From: an uncultured Prevotella sp.
Lineage (GTDB): Bacteria; Bacteroidota; Bacteroidia; Bacteroidales; Bacteroidaceae
Assembly (NCBI GenBank): GCA_946188165.1
Contig: CAMHTW010000008.1
Coordinates: 1-64,000, forward strand
Direction of reading: 5' to 3'
Length of the DNA stretch: 64,000 bases
In this document: in pieces, positions 51,493 through 59,715 of the stretch
How the letters are laid out: each line of letters begins with the position of its first letter
How positions within the stretch are numbered: the stretch's first letter is position 1
The notes under the pieces: model-generated
Databases searched by the model: none
What the model was told of the DNA's origin: nothing
Seen by the model: the letters and a program-made list of their open reading frames with translations, nothing else
Position numbers and translations under genes: made by a program

Positions 51493-52131
51493 TTATTCCT
51501 CCTCCACGTTCTCCTCGTCGTCGTAATTGCCGTCGTACACGTTCTGCATCCAGTTGAACAACGTGCCGAACGGATAGACGTCAGTATCAATCCAGTTATG
51601 TATCTTCCAGGCGCCGTTCTCCAAATACAGCTCGAGTTCCATGTAGCCCCTGTTGTCACAACTATCCTTCAGCCACACCTCAGCCTGAGCCTGCTCTTTC
51701 GACATCAGCTCGGCCTTCAGCGAGTCCACAAATATCGGTGTAGCGATGCCTGCCGTCCAGTGGTGACCATGGTCACCCTCAAACATCACCTCACCCTTCT
51801 GGATTTTTTTCTCCAAATTGCCTTTAAGTTCCAGATAATCCTTCGAACAGTACTTGTTGTCCAGCAGACCGATGTCAATACCATCGCTGGCTGCCATTTT
51901 GTTCACATCCTCAAAACAAGCTTGAATCTGCTTCTCAACGGCCTTCTCAGTCCACATACTGGACTCCTTGGCCTTTGGCCGTGCTTCCGACACCTCAGAA
52001 GCTTCAATCGGCTTGACCACCGAATCTACCAGAGCAGCACCAATCTCTGTATCATCTCCCTGAACCTTGTTACTACTACAAGCCGCCATCACTATGGCAG
52101 CAACTACGAAAGCTAAATTTTTTACCTTCAT
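51493..52131 (-). CDS. Lipoprotein with DUF3828-like domain
   Basis: This protein of about 212 residues has a lipoprotein signal (KVKNLAFVVAAIVMAACSSN, lipidated Cys about 18). A helical segment (about 55-90) follows and an alpha/beta part with DYLELKGNLEKKIQKG, ATPIFVDSLKAEL, AQAEVWLKDSCDNRGYM and LENGAWKIHNW, which resembles the NTF2-like DUF3828 fold. The tail is very acidic. The start at 52131 fits the signal; 52140 is also possible. A full promoter lies at 52157-52187. It precedes nhaC by 13 nt. Function unknown. Confidence 0.75.
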   Translation of the reverse strand: MKVKNLAFVVAAIVMAACSSNKVQGDDTEIGAALVDSVVKPIEASEVSEARPKAKESSMWTEKAVEKQIQACFEDVNKMAASDGIDIGLLDNKYCSKDYLELKGNLEKKIQKGEVMFEGDHGHHWTAGIATPIFVDSLKAELMSKEQAQAEVWLKDSCDNRGYMELELYLENGAWKIHNWIDTDVYPFGTLFNWMQNVYDGNYDDEENVEEE

Positions 52132-52156
52132 TTCATACATTTTCTAAATTTGAGCG

Positions 52157-52187
52157 CAAAGGTACAAATAAGCGTGCAAACCACAAA
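52157..52187 (-). promoter_or_regulatory. Promoter of the lipoprotein / nhaC operon
   Basis: On the minus strand, TTTG (52184-52187), 19 bp, then TACCTTTG (52157-52164), about 26 nt before the start codon. Confidence 0.75.
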
Positions 52188-52189
52188 GA

Positions 52190-52230
52190 AAAAACAAAAA
52201 AAAATCTGGGCCCACCCGAAAGTAGGCCCA
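52190..52230 (-). terminator. Terminator-like hairpin upstream of the lipoprotein promoter
   Basis: GGCCCA (52225-52230) and TGGGCC (52207-52212) form a 6-bp GC-rich stem on the minus strand, followed by a run of nine T. It lies upstream of the lipoprotein promoter, so it must end some other minus-strand transcript from 52231-52563, where no clear gene is seen. Confidence 0.6.
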
Positions 52231-52372
52231 AATTTACAATTTTCGTTCGGCTCGCCATCGTCACCGCCACCACCATTGTTATCTCCAGTGTTTCCACTTT
52301 TAAAACTTTTCCTCATCCATCTTCCCTCTAACATCATACATCTATCTCTATGCCGCATCGCAGAAAAATTTA

Positions 52373-52459
52373 GGAAGCCTTCCGGATATTTCTGGAAGGC
52401 TTCGTAGAAAATTCTAGAAGGCTTCGTAGTAAAATTTGGAAGGCTATGTGGGTATGTTT
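52373..52459. repeat. 22-bp-register degenerate tandem array E
   Basis: Units start at 52373 (GGAAGCCTTCC), 52394 (GGAAGGCTTCGTAG), 52416 (AGAAGGCTTCGTAG) and 52438 (GGAAGGCTATG), with steps of 21, 22 and 22. AAGCCTTCC (52375-52383) and GGAAGGCTT (52394-52402) form a 9-bp stem. It lies in the 423-bp gene-free stretch 52141-52563, which otherwise holds the lipoprotein promoter, the hairpin at 52190-52230 and the peptidase promoter. Confidence 0.88.
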
Positions 52460-52538
52460 TTTGCTAATATTTATAGTAAAAAATAGGTAATATTAGTAAA
52501 AAAACAGAATATCTATGTTTTAATTCGAGAAAAATTTG

Positions 52539-52546
52539 TATCTTTG
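52539..52546 (+). promoter_or_regulatory. -7 element of the M13 peptidase gene
   Basis: TATCTTTG, 17 nt before the first possible ATG (52564) and 47 nt before the preferred one (52594). Confidence 0.55.
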
Positions 52547-52593
52547 TCACCACATTAGCAAATATGATAAATATGAATAGAACTCAAAAAACT

Positions 52594-54561
52594 ATGAAAA
52601 AAAACTATTTATGGATGTTGGCCTTATGTGGTGCTATGGCATTTACGTCGTGTATTGACAATGCAGACAATCCAAGTGGTCCCCCGGAATCTACGAGCCA
52701 CAAGAATATTGAAGAAGCGTCTGTATTCAGTAAAGACATGGATCTCAGTGTTTATGCTGGCGACAACTTCTATCAGTACATGTTGGGACAGTGGCTCAAG
52801 GACAATCCTGTACCTACGAAAGACGGTGATCTTTTAATTGGCGCCATAATAACCCAAAAACAAAACGCTACGAAGGCGCTTGCAGAGATAACTGCTAAAG
52901 GGCAGAATTTGATTGCGTTTACCTTGTTAAGTTTATATGATCATGATGATTTGCAAAGCGACTCTACGCTTCTGATGAGTAAGATTAAGCAGATAGACGA
53001 GGCAGGAACCAAAGAGGCTATGCTCCAGTTGATGGCTGAATTTGTGAAACAGGGTTATCCCTGTCCGTTTGTCATTTTGCCGGAAGTTCTCATGCGCAAG
53101 GTCTATCCTGGCATAGAAATGCTTAGCGAATATAATCTGACGTCTTTAAAGGTAGAACGCATGGGTATTCCCGATAAAGAAGCCATAAGCATAGTAGAAG
53201 CAGGTGATAAGTGGCAGGCCTACGTCAAAAGTAAGACCCACAAGAAACAGGAAAAAATGCTCTCCTATCATTACAACCCTCATGAAGGTGTTATGCTGAT
53301 AAACACTGCCCGTCGTCGTAGTGCCGGTACCGACTGGATCGGCACACTTGGCAAAACGCTGGACATGGACTTGTCGGCCATTGCTGCTGATGAAGACGAG
53401 ATGAGCATGGTGGATCATCTGATGACTTATAATCTGGATTCCCTGAAACTGCTGGCAAAATATTTCATCCTGAACCGCGATTACAAATATTTGCCGTTAA
53501 AGGAACTGGATATTAATACCGATGAAGGTTCGGAAGGACTCTTCGAGTATATTTGCAACGCTGTCACAGACCAGAGCAGCGGTCTAGCCACCTCGCTGAG
53601 CCATTCTTATACTCAGCATGCAATTCCTGAGAGTAACAAGGCGGAGGCAACGGCCATGTTTGAAGAGATGAGAGCTGCGTTCCGTAATCGTATTGGCAAG
53701 TATGACTGGATGACCGATGTTACGAAAGCCAAGGCTATGGAGAAACTGGATGCCATGAAGTACTATTGTGGATGGCCCGATAATTGGCATGCCGAGTGGG
53801 AAGCCAAGCTTGTAGCGGAAGAAACTTCCTATAGACTCGTGTGCAACCTGTTTAACCAATATGTTGACATCACTCGCAGCATGATAGGACAGACGTCGGA
53901 TGATGCCATTTTCTATGCAGACTGGATGAGTATGGGCGCCTATGTTGCCAATGCTTTCTATTCTCCTGAGAATAATTCCATAGCCTTGTTGGCAAGCAAC
54001 CTGGTGAGTCCTATTTACGACAAGACTATGCCAAGTTACTACAATTATGCCGTATTAGGTGCCCAAACTATTGGACATGAGATGACGCATGGATTCGATA
54101 ACATGGGTTCGAAATACAATGCCATAGGTAAAAAAGAGAACTGGTGGACACCACAGGACGAGCAGAATTTCGAGAGTAGGCAGAAGCTGCTGATAGACCA
54201 TTTCAACAAGCTGCAATACGTGCCTGATGTTTACTGCGATGGCAAACAAACCCTTGGCGAAAACATTGCCGACCTGGGCGGAATAGAGATTGCCTATGAA
54301 AGTTACATGAAGAATAAGATTACTGCTTCCGGCGGCGAGCGCGACTACTTGGCCCGAGAGTTCTACCGCAGTTTTGCAGAAGGATGGAAGTTTAACATGA
54401 CCACTGAATATGCGTTGGAGAACTTTAAAACGGACGAGCATGCAGCTCCCATTTTGCGTGTCAACGGCATTGTGAACCTTACTAACGAGTGGTATCGCCT
54501 GTTTAACATTTCAGACGGGGCAATGTATGTGGCTCCAGACAAACGCGTCAGCATCTGGTGA
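52594..54561 (+). CDS. M13 family (neprilysin-like) zinc metallopeptidase lipoprotein
   Basis: This 655-residue protein has a lipoprotein signal (MKKNYLWMLALCGAMAFTSC, Cys20). The N-terminal M13 domain is helical (VFSKDMDLSVYAGDNFYQYM). The catalytic domain has the zinc site in IGHEMTHGFD (HExxH, about 495-503), the third ligand in ENIADLGGIEIAYESY (ExxxD, about 557-572) and NAFYSPENNSIAL (NAFY motif). It should be an active peptidase trimming oligopeptides in the periplasm or on the surface. The start at 52594 was preferred for the signal; 52564 gives ten more residues. It is followed by a binding lipoprotein 36 nt downstream. Confidence 0.93.
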   Translation: MKKNYLWMLALCGAMAFTSCIDNADNPSGPPESTSHKNIEEASVFSKDMDLSVYAGDNFYQYMLGQWLKDNPVPTKDGDLLIGAIITQKQNATKALAEITAKGQNLIAFTLLSLYDHDDLQSDSTLLMSKIKQIDEAGTKEAMLQLMAEFVKQGYPCPFVILPEVLMRKVYPGIEMLSEYNLTSLKVERMGIPDKEAISIVEAGDKWQAYVKSKTHKKQEKMLSYHYNPHEGVMLINTARRRSAGTDWIGTLGKTLDMDLSAIAADEDEMSMVDHLMTYNLDSLKLLAKYFILNRDYKYLPLKELDINTDEGSEGLFEYICNAVTDQSSGLATSLSHSYTQHAIPESNKAEATAMFEEMRAAFRNRIGKYDWMTDVTKAKAMEKLDAMKYYCGWPDNWHAEWEAKLVAEETSYRLVCNLFNQYVDITRSMIGQTSDDAIFYADWMSMGAYVANAFYSPENNSIALLASNLVSPIYDKTMPSYYNYAVLGAQTIGHEMTHGFDNMGSKYNAIGKKENWWTPQDEQNFESRQKLLIDHFNKLQYVPDVYCDGKQTLGENIADLGGIEIAYESYMKNKITASGGERDYLAREFYRSFAEGWKFNMTTEYALENFKTDEHAAPILRVNGIVNLTNEWYRLFNISDGAMYVAPDKRVSIW

Positions 54562-54597
54562 ACAATAGTTTTACTTAAAATATTAAAATTTATAATT

Positions 54598-55620
54598 ATG
54601 AAAAAAAGATTCTTTTGGTTGTTAGCCACCATCATGATGTGTGGAGCAATGATGACAGGGCTGACATCGTGCAGCAACAGTGACAACAACAGTAATAATA
54701 ATCAGAACAAGGTGGCTGTGCTGCTTCCCGACGGTGTCAGTCTTGCCCGTTGGGCCACAGACAAGGCAAACCTGGAGGCGGTGATGGCTGCGTACGGTTT
54801 CAATACCGCTTTCTACGTTGCTCCCGAGACTCCAGAGGGCGCGATGCAACAGGTCGATCAGCTAAGAAATGCCATCAATGACGGCGCGAAATATATTGTG
54901 CTGACAGCTATTGACTATAAGAAAATCAATGAGTCCGGTCTGCTTGAGCAGCATCCTGATGTTAAGGTGGTATGCCATGACCGCATTATCCTTGATAACC
55001 CCCACATAGCTTATATTTCATCTGCCGACACGAAGGAAGTCGGGCGTACTCAGGCCCAGTTCCTTCTCAATCATTTCCATTCTACTGGAGCCGCTTCCAT
55101 GACCATAGAAATCCTTGAAGGTCCTCTGACCGATGTCAACGCCAAGGATTATTATGAAGGAGCCATGGAACTCCTCAGTAAATACATCGACAGCGGAAAA
55201 CTTGTCGTTAAGAGTGGCAAGAAGGAATATAGTCAGGTGAAGGCTGACAGTTGGAGTATAGCCGACGGTAAGAAAGACATGAAAGACCGCCTCAGCAGCT
55301 ATGGAGCAGGTGAGTGTCCGGATATGATTCTGGCAGCCACCGACAATCAGGCTCAGGGAGCCATTGAGGCCCTGGAGGAAGCAGGTATTACGAAAATGCC
55401 GATCATCACAGGTCAGGACAATACCGCCATGGCGCAGGCTAATATCAAGAGCGGTAAGCAGACCATGACCATCGACAAGAACCTGAAGGACATGGCCTAC
55501 AACACGGCTATGATTATCAACAGTCTGATGTCCAATTCTCCGGTTCATGCCAGCCAAAGCATCTCCAACATTCCGGTAGTATACTCTAAGATTACCGTTA
55601 TGACACAAGACAGCTATTGA
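54598..55620 (+). CDS. Sugar-type periplasmic binding lipoprotein
   Basis: This 340-residue lipoprotein (signal about 1-25, GLTSCSNSD) has an Asn/Ser-rich linker and a full Peripla_BP_4 fold: KVAVLLPDGVSLARWATDK (about 39-57), YIVLTAIDYKKIN, VVCHDRIILDNPHIAYISSAD, ILEGPLTDVNAKDYYEGAM (about 171-189), DMILAATDNQAQGAIEALEEAG (about 241-262) and ITGQDNTAMAQANIKSGKQTMTI. It resembles xylose- or ribose-binding proteins. No permease or ATPase gene is near, so it may serve a sensor, an outer-membrane function or a distant transporter. It lies downstream of the M13 peptidase, in one transcription unit, and ends at strong hairpins. Confidence 0.88.
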   Translation: MKKRFFWLLATIMMCGAMMTGLTSCSNSDNNSNNNQNKVAVLLPDGVSLARWATDKANLEAVMAAYGFNTAFYVAPETPEGAMQQVDQLRNAINDGAKYIVLTAIDYKKINESGLLEQHPDVKVVCHDRIILDNPHIAYISSADTKEVGRTQAQFLLNHFHSTGAASMTIEILEGPLTDVNAKDYYEGAMELLSKYIDSGKLVVKSGKKEYSQVKADSWSIADGKKDMKDRLSSYGAGECPDMILAATDNQAQGAIEALEEAGITKMPIITGQDNTAMAQANIKSGKQTMTIDKNLKDMAYNTAMIINSLMSNSPVHASQSISNIPVVYSKITVMTQDSY

Positions 55621-55628
55621 ACGGAACA

Positions 55629-55645
55629 GGGGACGAACAGTCCCC
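55629..55645 (+). terminator. Small GC-rich hairpin after the binding lipoprotein gene
   Basis: GGGGAC (55629-55634) pairs with GTCCCC (55640-55645) with a 5-nt loop. No T-run follows. It may be a processing or stability structure before the main terminator. Confidence 0.55.
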
Positions 55646-55671
55646 GTTACGAAGACATACGTTAAATAGAA

Positions 55672-55709
55672 AACGGCAGGTTCCTGAATGTGGGAGCCTG
55701 CCGTTTTAA
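55672..55709. terminator. Bidirectional terminator between convergent genes
   Basis: AACGGCAGG (55672-55680) pairs with CCTGCCGTT (55697-55705), with further partial pairing inside, followed by TTT. The gene on the other strand ends at 55731. Confidence 0.82.
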
Positions 55710-55730
55710 AAGTTGCCTGATATTCTTGGT

Positions 55731-56447
55731 TTAGTTCGCTGCCGATTCCACAAGGCCTTTCTCCATCAGGATGGGAAGGATGTTGGCTACCGACTGGCGG
55801 TTGTGCTTGGTCTTAACGGCCTTGTATCTGTCCAGCAGAGGGGTGTCGTTGACCAGCAGTTTCTCCATATAATCGTCGTTGATGCGGGTAATGGCAGTCT
55901 TGCCTTTCTCGTTGGCGCCGCTGTCAACAAGGAAGCAGGCAAAGTCGCTCAGCTTGCTGTTGGCAACATCGCAGCCTATGGAGGCGCCTAACAAGCCCAG
56001 ACTTACGGCGGTGTTGTCTACTAAGACACCAGCAACCAGGGTACCTACGCTGGCCAGGGCCGTCAGTCCATCGGTACGGTACGACATGATGCAAAGCTTG
56101 TCCTTATCGTAGCGGACAGCCTGAACGTATTTCGAGGTTTCAAGGCTGACATCCTTGTAGCGCAGATTGCGGCAGTTCACAAACAACTGCTGACCATACA
56201 TCACGGCAAAGGCATCTTTCTTCAGTAGTTCGTCGCTCTGCTTGTCGCCGGTCTTGAAGTAAAACACACCGTGGTCGCCGCTCTTCATCTGGCAAACCTG
56301 CTGAGTGCGCCCTGCAGTCAGTTCATCAACCGATTTCCAGTTACCTGCTACGAAATCGTCGTAGCTCATGCAATACTTGGCGACTTCGGCATTAGCCATC
56401 ATTGATACAATGCAGAATAGTGCTAAAACAAATACGTTCTTTTTCAT
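55731..56447 (-). CDS. Secreted protein of unknown function
   Basis: This 238-residue protein has a signal peptide (KKNVFVLALFCIVSMMANA). The mature part has YCMSYDDFVAGNWKSVDELT, VFYFKTGDKQSDELLKKDAF and YGQQLFVNCRNLRYKD, then a hydrophobic Gly/Ala stretch (LASVGTLVAGVLVDNTAVSLGLLGASIGC, about 139-167, in part like a membrane segment) and a helical C-terminus (DDYMEKLLVNDTPLLDRYKAVK). No motif of known function is seen. The start at 56447 is set by the signal peptide; 48 upstream codons are excluded because a -7 box (56504-56511) falls within them. Confidence 0.72.
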   Translation of the reverse strand: MKKNVFVLALFCIVSMMANAEVAKYCMSYDDFVAGNWKSVDELTAGRTQQVCQMKSGDHGVFYFKTGDKQSDELLKKDAFAVMYGQQLFVNCRNLRYKDVSLETSKYVQAVRYDKDKLCIMSYRTDGLTALASVGTLVAGVLVDNTAVSLGLLGASIGCDVANSKLSDFACFLVDSGANEKGKTAITRINDDYMEKLLVNDTPLLDRYKAVKTKHNRQSVANILPILMEKGLVESAAN

Positions 56448-56503
56448 TGTTCCTATTTTTTTATTGTTATGCTTCAAATTATTGCTTAATCGTTTTGACG
56501 GTG

Positions 56504-56511
56504 CAAAGATA
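56504..56511 (-). promoter_or_regulatory. -7 element of the 55731-56447 gene
   Basis: The minus strand reads TATCTTTG, about 57 nt upstream of the start codon. The -33 element is weak. Confidence 0.5.
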
Positions 56512-56583
56512 GGATGTTTTTCTGCATCAATCAGCGTTTTCATCCCGTTATCTTCAAAAGTAGTTGCGACAGGTGCCCGGAAA

Positions 56584-56621
56584 TCGGACAAAAAAGGGGT
56601 ATTTCCCCATTTCGTGTCCGA
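56584..56621. other. Nested hairpin of unknown role
   Basis: TCGGACA (56584-56590) pairs with TGTCCGA (56615-56621), and inside it GGGG (56596-56599) faces CCCC (56605-56608). It stands between the nuo terminator and the promoter of the 55731-56447 gene. Confidence 0.6.
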
Positions 56622-56654
56622 TGATGAGAGATTTATAGCTTATCATTTAAATCA

Positions 56655-56693
56655 CAAAAATATCCCCTAAAGCCGTGACGCTTTAGGGGATAT
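56655..56693 (-). terminator. Terminator of the nuo operon
   Basis: ATATCCCCTAAAG (56660-56672) pairs perfectly with CTTTAGGGGATAT (56681-56693), a 13-bp stem with an 8-nt loop. On the minus strand it is followed by TTTTTG. It lies 26 nt after the nuoN stop. Confidence 0.9.
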
Positions 56694-56718
56694 ATTATGT
56701 CATGTACTTATAACTACC

Positions 56719-58161
56719 TTAGAATGCTGAGGCAGCGAACAGATAGTCGTAGATGCACGAGCAGATGCCGAAGAGGGCAATGCCTGCGGTGCAGAGAGCC
56801 AAAGCCACACGGGTGTTGACATCGGTCTTGAACGTGGGCAGCGGATTGTCAGAGGGCTTGATATACATAGCCTTGACGATGAGCAGATAGTAGTACAAGC
56901 TCACGACGGTGTTGACTAAGGCTACGAAGACCACGAAGTAGGCCCAGAAGGAGCCCTGCTCGGCAGCAGCCATGAACACGAAGAACTTAGAGAACATACC
57001 TGCAAACGGGGGAATACCAGCCAGCGAGAACAGAGCCAGCGTCATGAGGAACGACAGCTTAGGGTTGGTCTGGTAGAGACCGTCGTATGCCGACATCTTT
57101 GTGGCACCATTGTTGTTCTGCTCAACAGTAGAAATGACGGTGAAGACGGCCATGTTAGCCACGATATATACCAGCACGTAGTACATCAGCGATGTCATGC
57201 CCATTTGTGAGCCACCGATAACAGCCAACATGATGTAGCCGGCCTGTGAGATAGAGCTGAAGGCCATGAAGCGCTTGAGCTCGCTCTGACGGATGGCAAA
57301 GAGGTTGGCAATGGTGATGCTCAGCACGATAACCACGTAGAGCATGTACTCCCAGTAGTCAATCATCGGACCGAAGGCCTTAACCAGGATGGCCAGCGCA
57401 GCAAAGGCGGCAGCACCCTTGGAGCAGACGGAGAGGTAACCAGTGATAGGTGTAGGAGCACCCTGGTAGGTGTCGGCTGTCCAGAAATGGAAGGGCACCA
57501 ACGACAACTTGAAGGCCAGACCGCTAAAGAAGAACACGAGACCCATGAGTTGAAGGGGCGTGAAAATATAGCGACTGCTCAGAGCATTGGCCACATCGTT
57601 GAAATAGAGCGTACCCGTAGCGGCATAGATGAACGAGATGCCATAGAGCATGACACCGCTGGAGAACGTAGCCACGAGGATGTACTTGGCAGCAGCCTCG
57701 GCCGACAGCTTCTTCCACTTATCGAAAGCTACCAAGCAGGCCATAGGCACAGAGGCAGTCTCCAGACCAAGGAAGAACAGCAGGAACGAACCACTGGACA
57801 TCATGATATACATACCCAGCAAGGTAGAGAGTACCAGCAGATGGAACTCGCCGGCATACTTCGAAGCCTCACGCTCCAGCCAAGGCTCGGCCATGACCAC
57901 AACGATAAACGTACCGAAGGTAAGGATGAGTTTCATGACCTGAGCAGCCTGACCGGCAACATACATGCCACCAAAAGCCTCAGCAGGGGCAACGGTAGTG
58001 AGCATAATGGTCTGACAGAGCAGCAGGGCAGCCGTCAGCTTACCCAGCACGCCAACCTTGCGCTCACTCTTATGCAGACAGAAGTCGGCAAAGAACACGA
58101 TAATTAGTGCGAGGACCAAAAGCGCCTCGGGAATCATATTTAGAAATTGACTATATCCCAT
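56719..58161 (-). CDS. nuoN: NADH-quinone oxidoreductase subunit N
   Basis: This 480-residue antiporter-like membrane subunit of complex I has about 14 hydrophobic helices. GVMLYGISFIYAATGTLYF, LAFKLSLVPFHFWTADTYQGAPTP (about 220-243, with the key Lys and His of the proton half-channel) and FMAFSSISQAGYIML (about 299-313) are diagnostic of the NuoN group. It is the last gene of the minus-strand nuo operon (17 nt after nuoM) and is followed by a strong terminator. It helps couple NADH oxidation to proton export. Confidence 0.96.
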   Translation of the reverse strand: MGYSQFLNMIPEALLVLALIIVFFADFCLHKSERKVGVLGKLTAALLLCQTIMLTTVAPAEAFGGMYVAGQAAQVMKLILTFGTFIVVVMAEPWLEREASKYAGEFHLLVLSTLLGMYIMMSSGSFLLFFLGLETASVPMACLVAFDKWKKLSAEAAAKYILVATFSSGVMLYGISFIYAATGTLYFNDVANALSSRYIFTPLQLMGLVFFFSGLAFKLSLVPFHFWTADTYQGAPTPITGYLSVCSKGAAAFAALAILVKAFGPMIDYWEYMLYVVIVLSITIANLFAIRQSELKRFMAFSSISQAGYIMLAVIGGSQMGMTSLMYYVLVYIVANMAVFTVISTVEQNNNGATKMSAYDGLYQTNPKLSFLMTLALFSLAGIPPFAGMFSKFFVFMAAAEQGSFWAYFVVFVALVNTVVSLYYYLLIVKAMYIKPSDNPLPTFKTDVNTRVALALCTAGIALFGICSCIYDYLFAASAF

Positions 58162-58178
58162 AATATATTCCTCCTATA

Positions 58179-59660
58179 TTAAATAATGTTAGCGAGAATT
58201 GGTCCAACAGCATCGCTGATGACATTGCTTGCCCACAAGGGGAACAGACCGAGACCAGCCACACAAGCAATGAGGCAGATAACGGCAACGCGCTCGTCCC
58301 AAGTAGCATCGGTCAGTTCGAGATAGTGCGGGTTCTTGACCTCACCATACAAAATCTTACCAACAACACGCAGGATGTAGACTGCCGTCACAACGATAGA
58401 GGTACATGCAATAATGGTGGCCACACGGTGGAACGTGTCAGGATTCTCGAACGAACCAACAAAGATGCTCATCTCAGCAATGAAGCCAGAGAAGCCCGGC
58501 AAACCGAGGTTAGCCAGACCGGCAATCACATAACCCACAGCGAGGAAAGGCATAATTTTCATTAGACCATCGAGGTAGCGGATGTCACGGGTGTGGGTAC
58601 GACCATAAATCATACCGATGAGGGCGAAGAAGAGGGCCGTCATCAGACCATGTGACAACATCTGCAGGATAGCACCCGTGCAAGAGGTCTTGGTCATCAT
58701 CAACAGGGCGAAGAGCACCAGACCGCAGTGTGACACAGATGAGTAAGCGTTGATGTACTTCAGGTCAGTCTGTACACAGGCTGAGAAGGCACCATAAACT
58801 ACCGAGATAGTGGTAAGAATCAAGAAGATCCAAGCCAGCTGATTAGCAGCATCGGGCAACAGATACATAGCTACGCGGAAGCAGCCATAACCTCCCAACT
58901 TCATCAGCACACCAGCATGGAGCATGGACACTGCCGTGGGGGCAGAAGCATGACCGTCGGGTGACCATGTGTGGAAGGGGAACAGGGCGCCCAGCACACC
59001 GAAACCAATGAAGATGAAGGGGAAGAACACCTTCTGAATAGCTACGGGAATATTGTGCATAGCAGCAATCTCGTTGACGTTCATCGTGGTAGCACCGCTG
59101 AAGTAGTAGATGCCCAGAATGCCGATAATCAAGAGGGCCGAGCCTCCCATCAGCATCAGCGTCAGCTTCATGGCAGCATACTCCTTGTTGCCTGAACCCC
59201 AGACACCAATCAACAGGTACATGGGAATAAGGGCGACCTCGTAAAACATAAACATAGTGAACATGTCGGTGCAGATAAAGAAGCCATAGACACCTGTAGA
59301 AAGCAGGGTAAACCAGAGGAAGTATTCCTTGGTCATGGGTTTCAGCTGCCAAGAGGCAAAGGTACCCGTGAACACGATGATGCTCGACAAGAGCAACATA
59401 ACCACAGAGATACCATCGACACCAACAGAATAGGCAATATTAAGAGGCTTGAACCACGGTGTAGAAGCCGTCAACAGCATGACGTCGGTATTACCTGCTG
59501 CACGCTGCTGAACGAAATAGATGGTCAGCCATACGGACAGGGCCAGCAGACACGAAGCGCCAGCCACCATCACACCACGCACCTGATTGAGGCTCTTGGC
59601 CAGCCAAAGGCCGACGAGCATCAGAGCGGGGATTACTACGAATAATGTTAATATACTCAT
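58179..59660 (-). CDS. nuoM: NADH-quinone oxidoreductase subunit M
   Basis: This 493-residue antiporter-like subunit starts at the ATG at 59660 (MSILTLFVVIPALMLVG). The longer open frame reads through a 9-bp repeat and the nuoL end and is rejected. Diagnostic segments are SVGVDGISVVMLLLS, FYEVALIPMYLLIGVWG (about 134-150, with the conserved helix 5 Glu), LFPFHTWSPDGHASAPTAVSMLHAGVLMKLGGYG (about 225-258) and YSSVSHCGLVLFAL. It is a proton-pumping subunit of complex I. Gaps to neighbours are short, so it is co-transcribed with nuoL and nuoN. Confidence 0.96.
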   Translation of the reverse strand: MSILTLFVVIPALMLVGLWLAKSLNQVRGVMVAGASCLLALSVWLTIYFVQQRAAGNTDVMLLTASTPWFKPLNIAYSVGVDGISVVMLLLSSIIVFTGTFASWQLKPMTKEYFLWFTLLSTGVYGFFICTDMFTMFMFYEVALIPMYLLIGVWGSGNKEYAAMKLTLMLMGGSALLIIGILGIYYFSGATTMNVNEIAAMHNIPVAIQKVFFPFIFIGFGVLGALFPFHTWSPDGHASAPTAVSMLHAGVLMKLGGYGCFRVAMYLLPDAANQLAWIFLILTTISVVYGAFSACVQTDLKYINAYSSVSHCGLVLFALLMMTKTSCTGAILQMLSHGLMTALFFALIGMIYGRTHTRDIRYLDGLMKIMPFLAVGYVIAGLANLGLPGFSGFIAEMSIFVGSFENPDTFHRVATIIACTSIVVTAVYILRVVGKILYGEVKNPHYLELTDATWDERVAVICLIACVAGLGLFPLWASNVISDAVGPILANII

Positions 59661-59670
59661 AATATAATTT

Positions 59671-59715
59671 CTTATAGGGCTTATAGGACTTATAGGGCCT
59701 ATATGGCCAATAGGA
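59671..59715. repeat. Nonamer tandem repeat across the nuoL stop and the nuoL-nuoM gap
   Basis: Five 9-bp units: CTTATAGGG, CTTATAGGA, CTTATAGGG, CCTATATGG, CCAATAGGA. The last two overlap the final codons and stop of nuoL. Confidence 0.85.

Noticed and set aside
52229..52236. A TAAATTTG -7-like box on the minus strand
   Set aside because: It overlaps the terminator-like stem and has no -33 partner, so a chance match is more likely.
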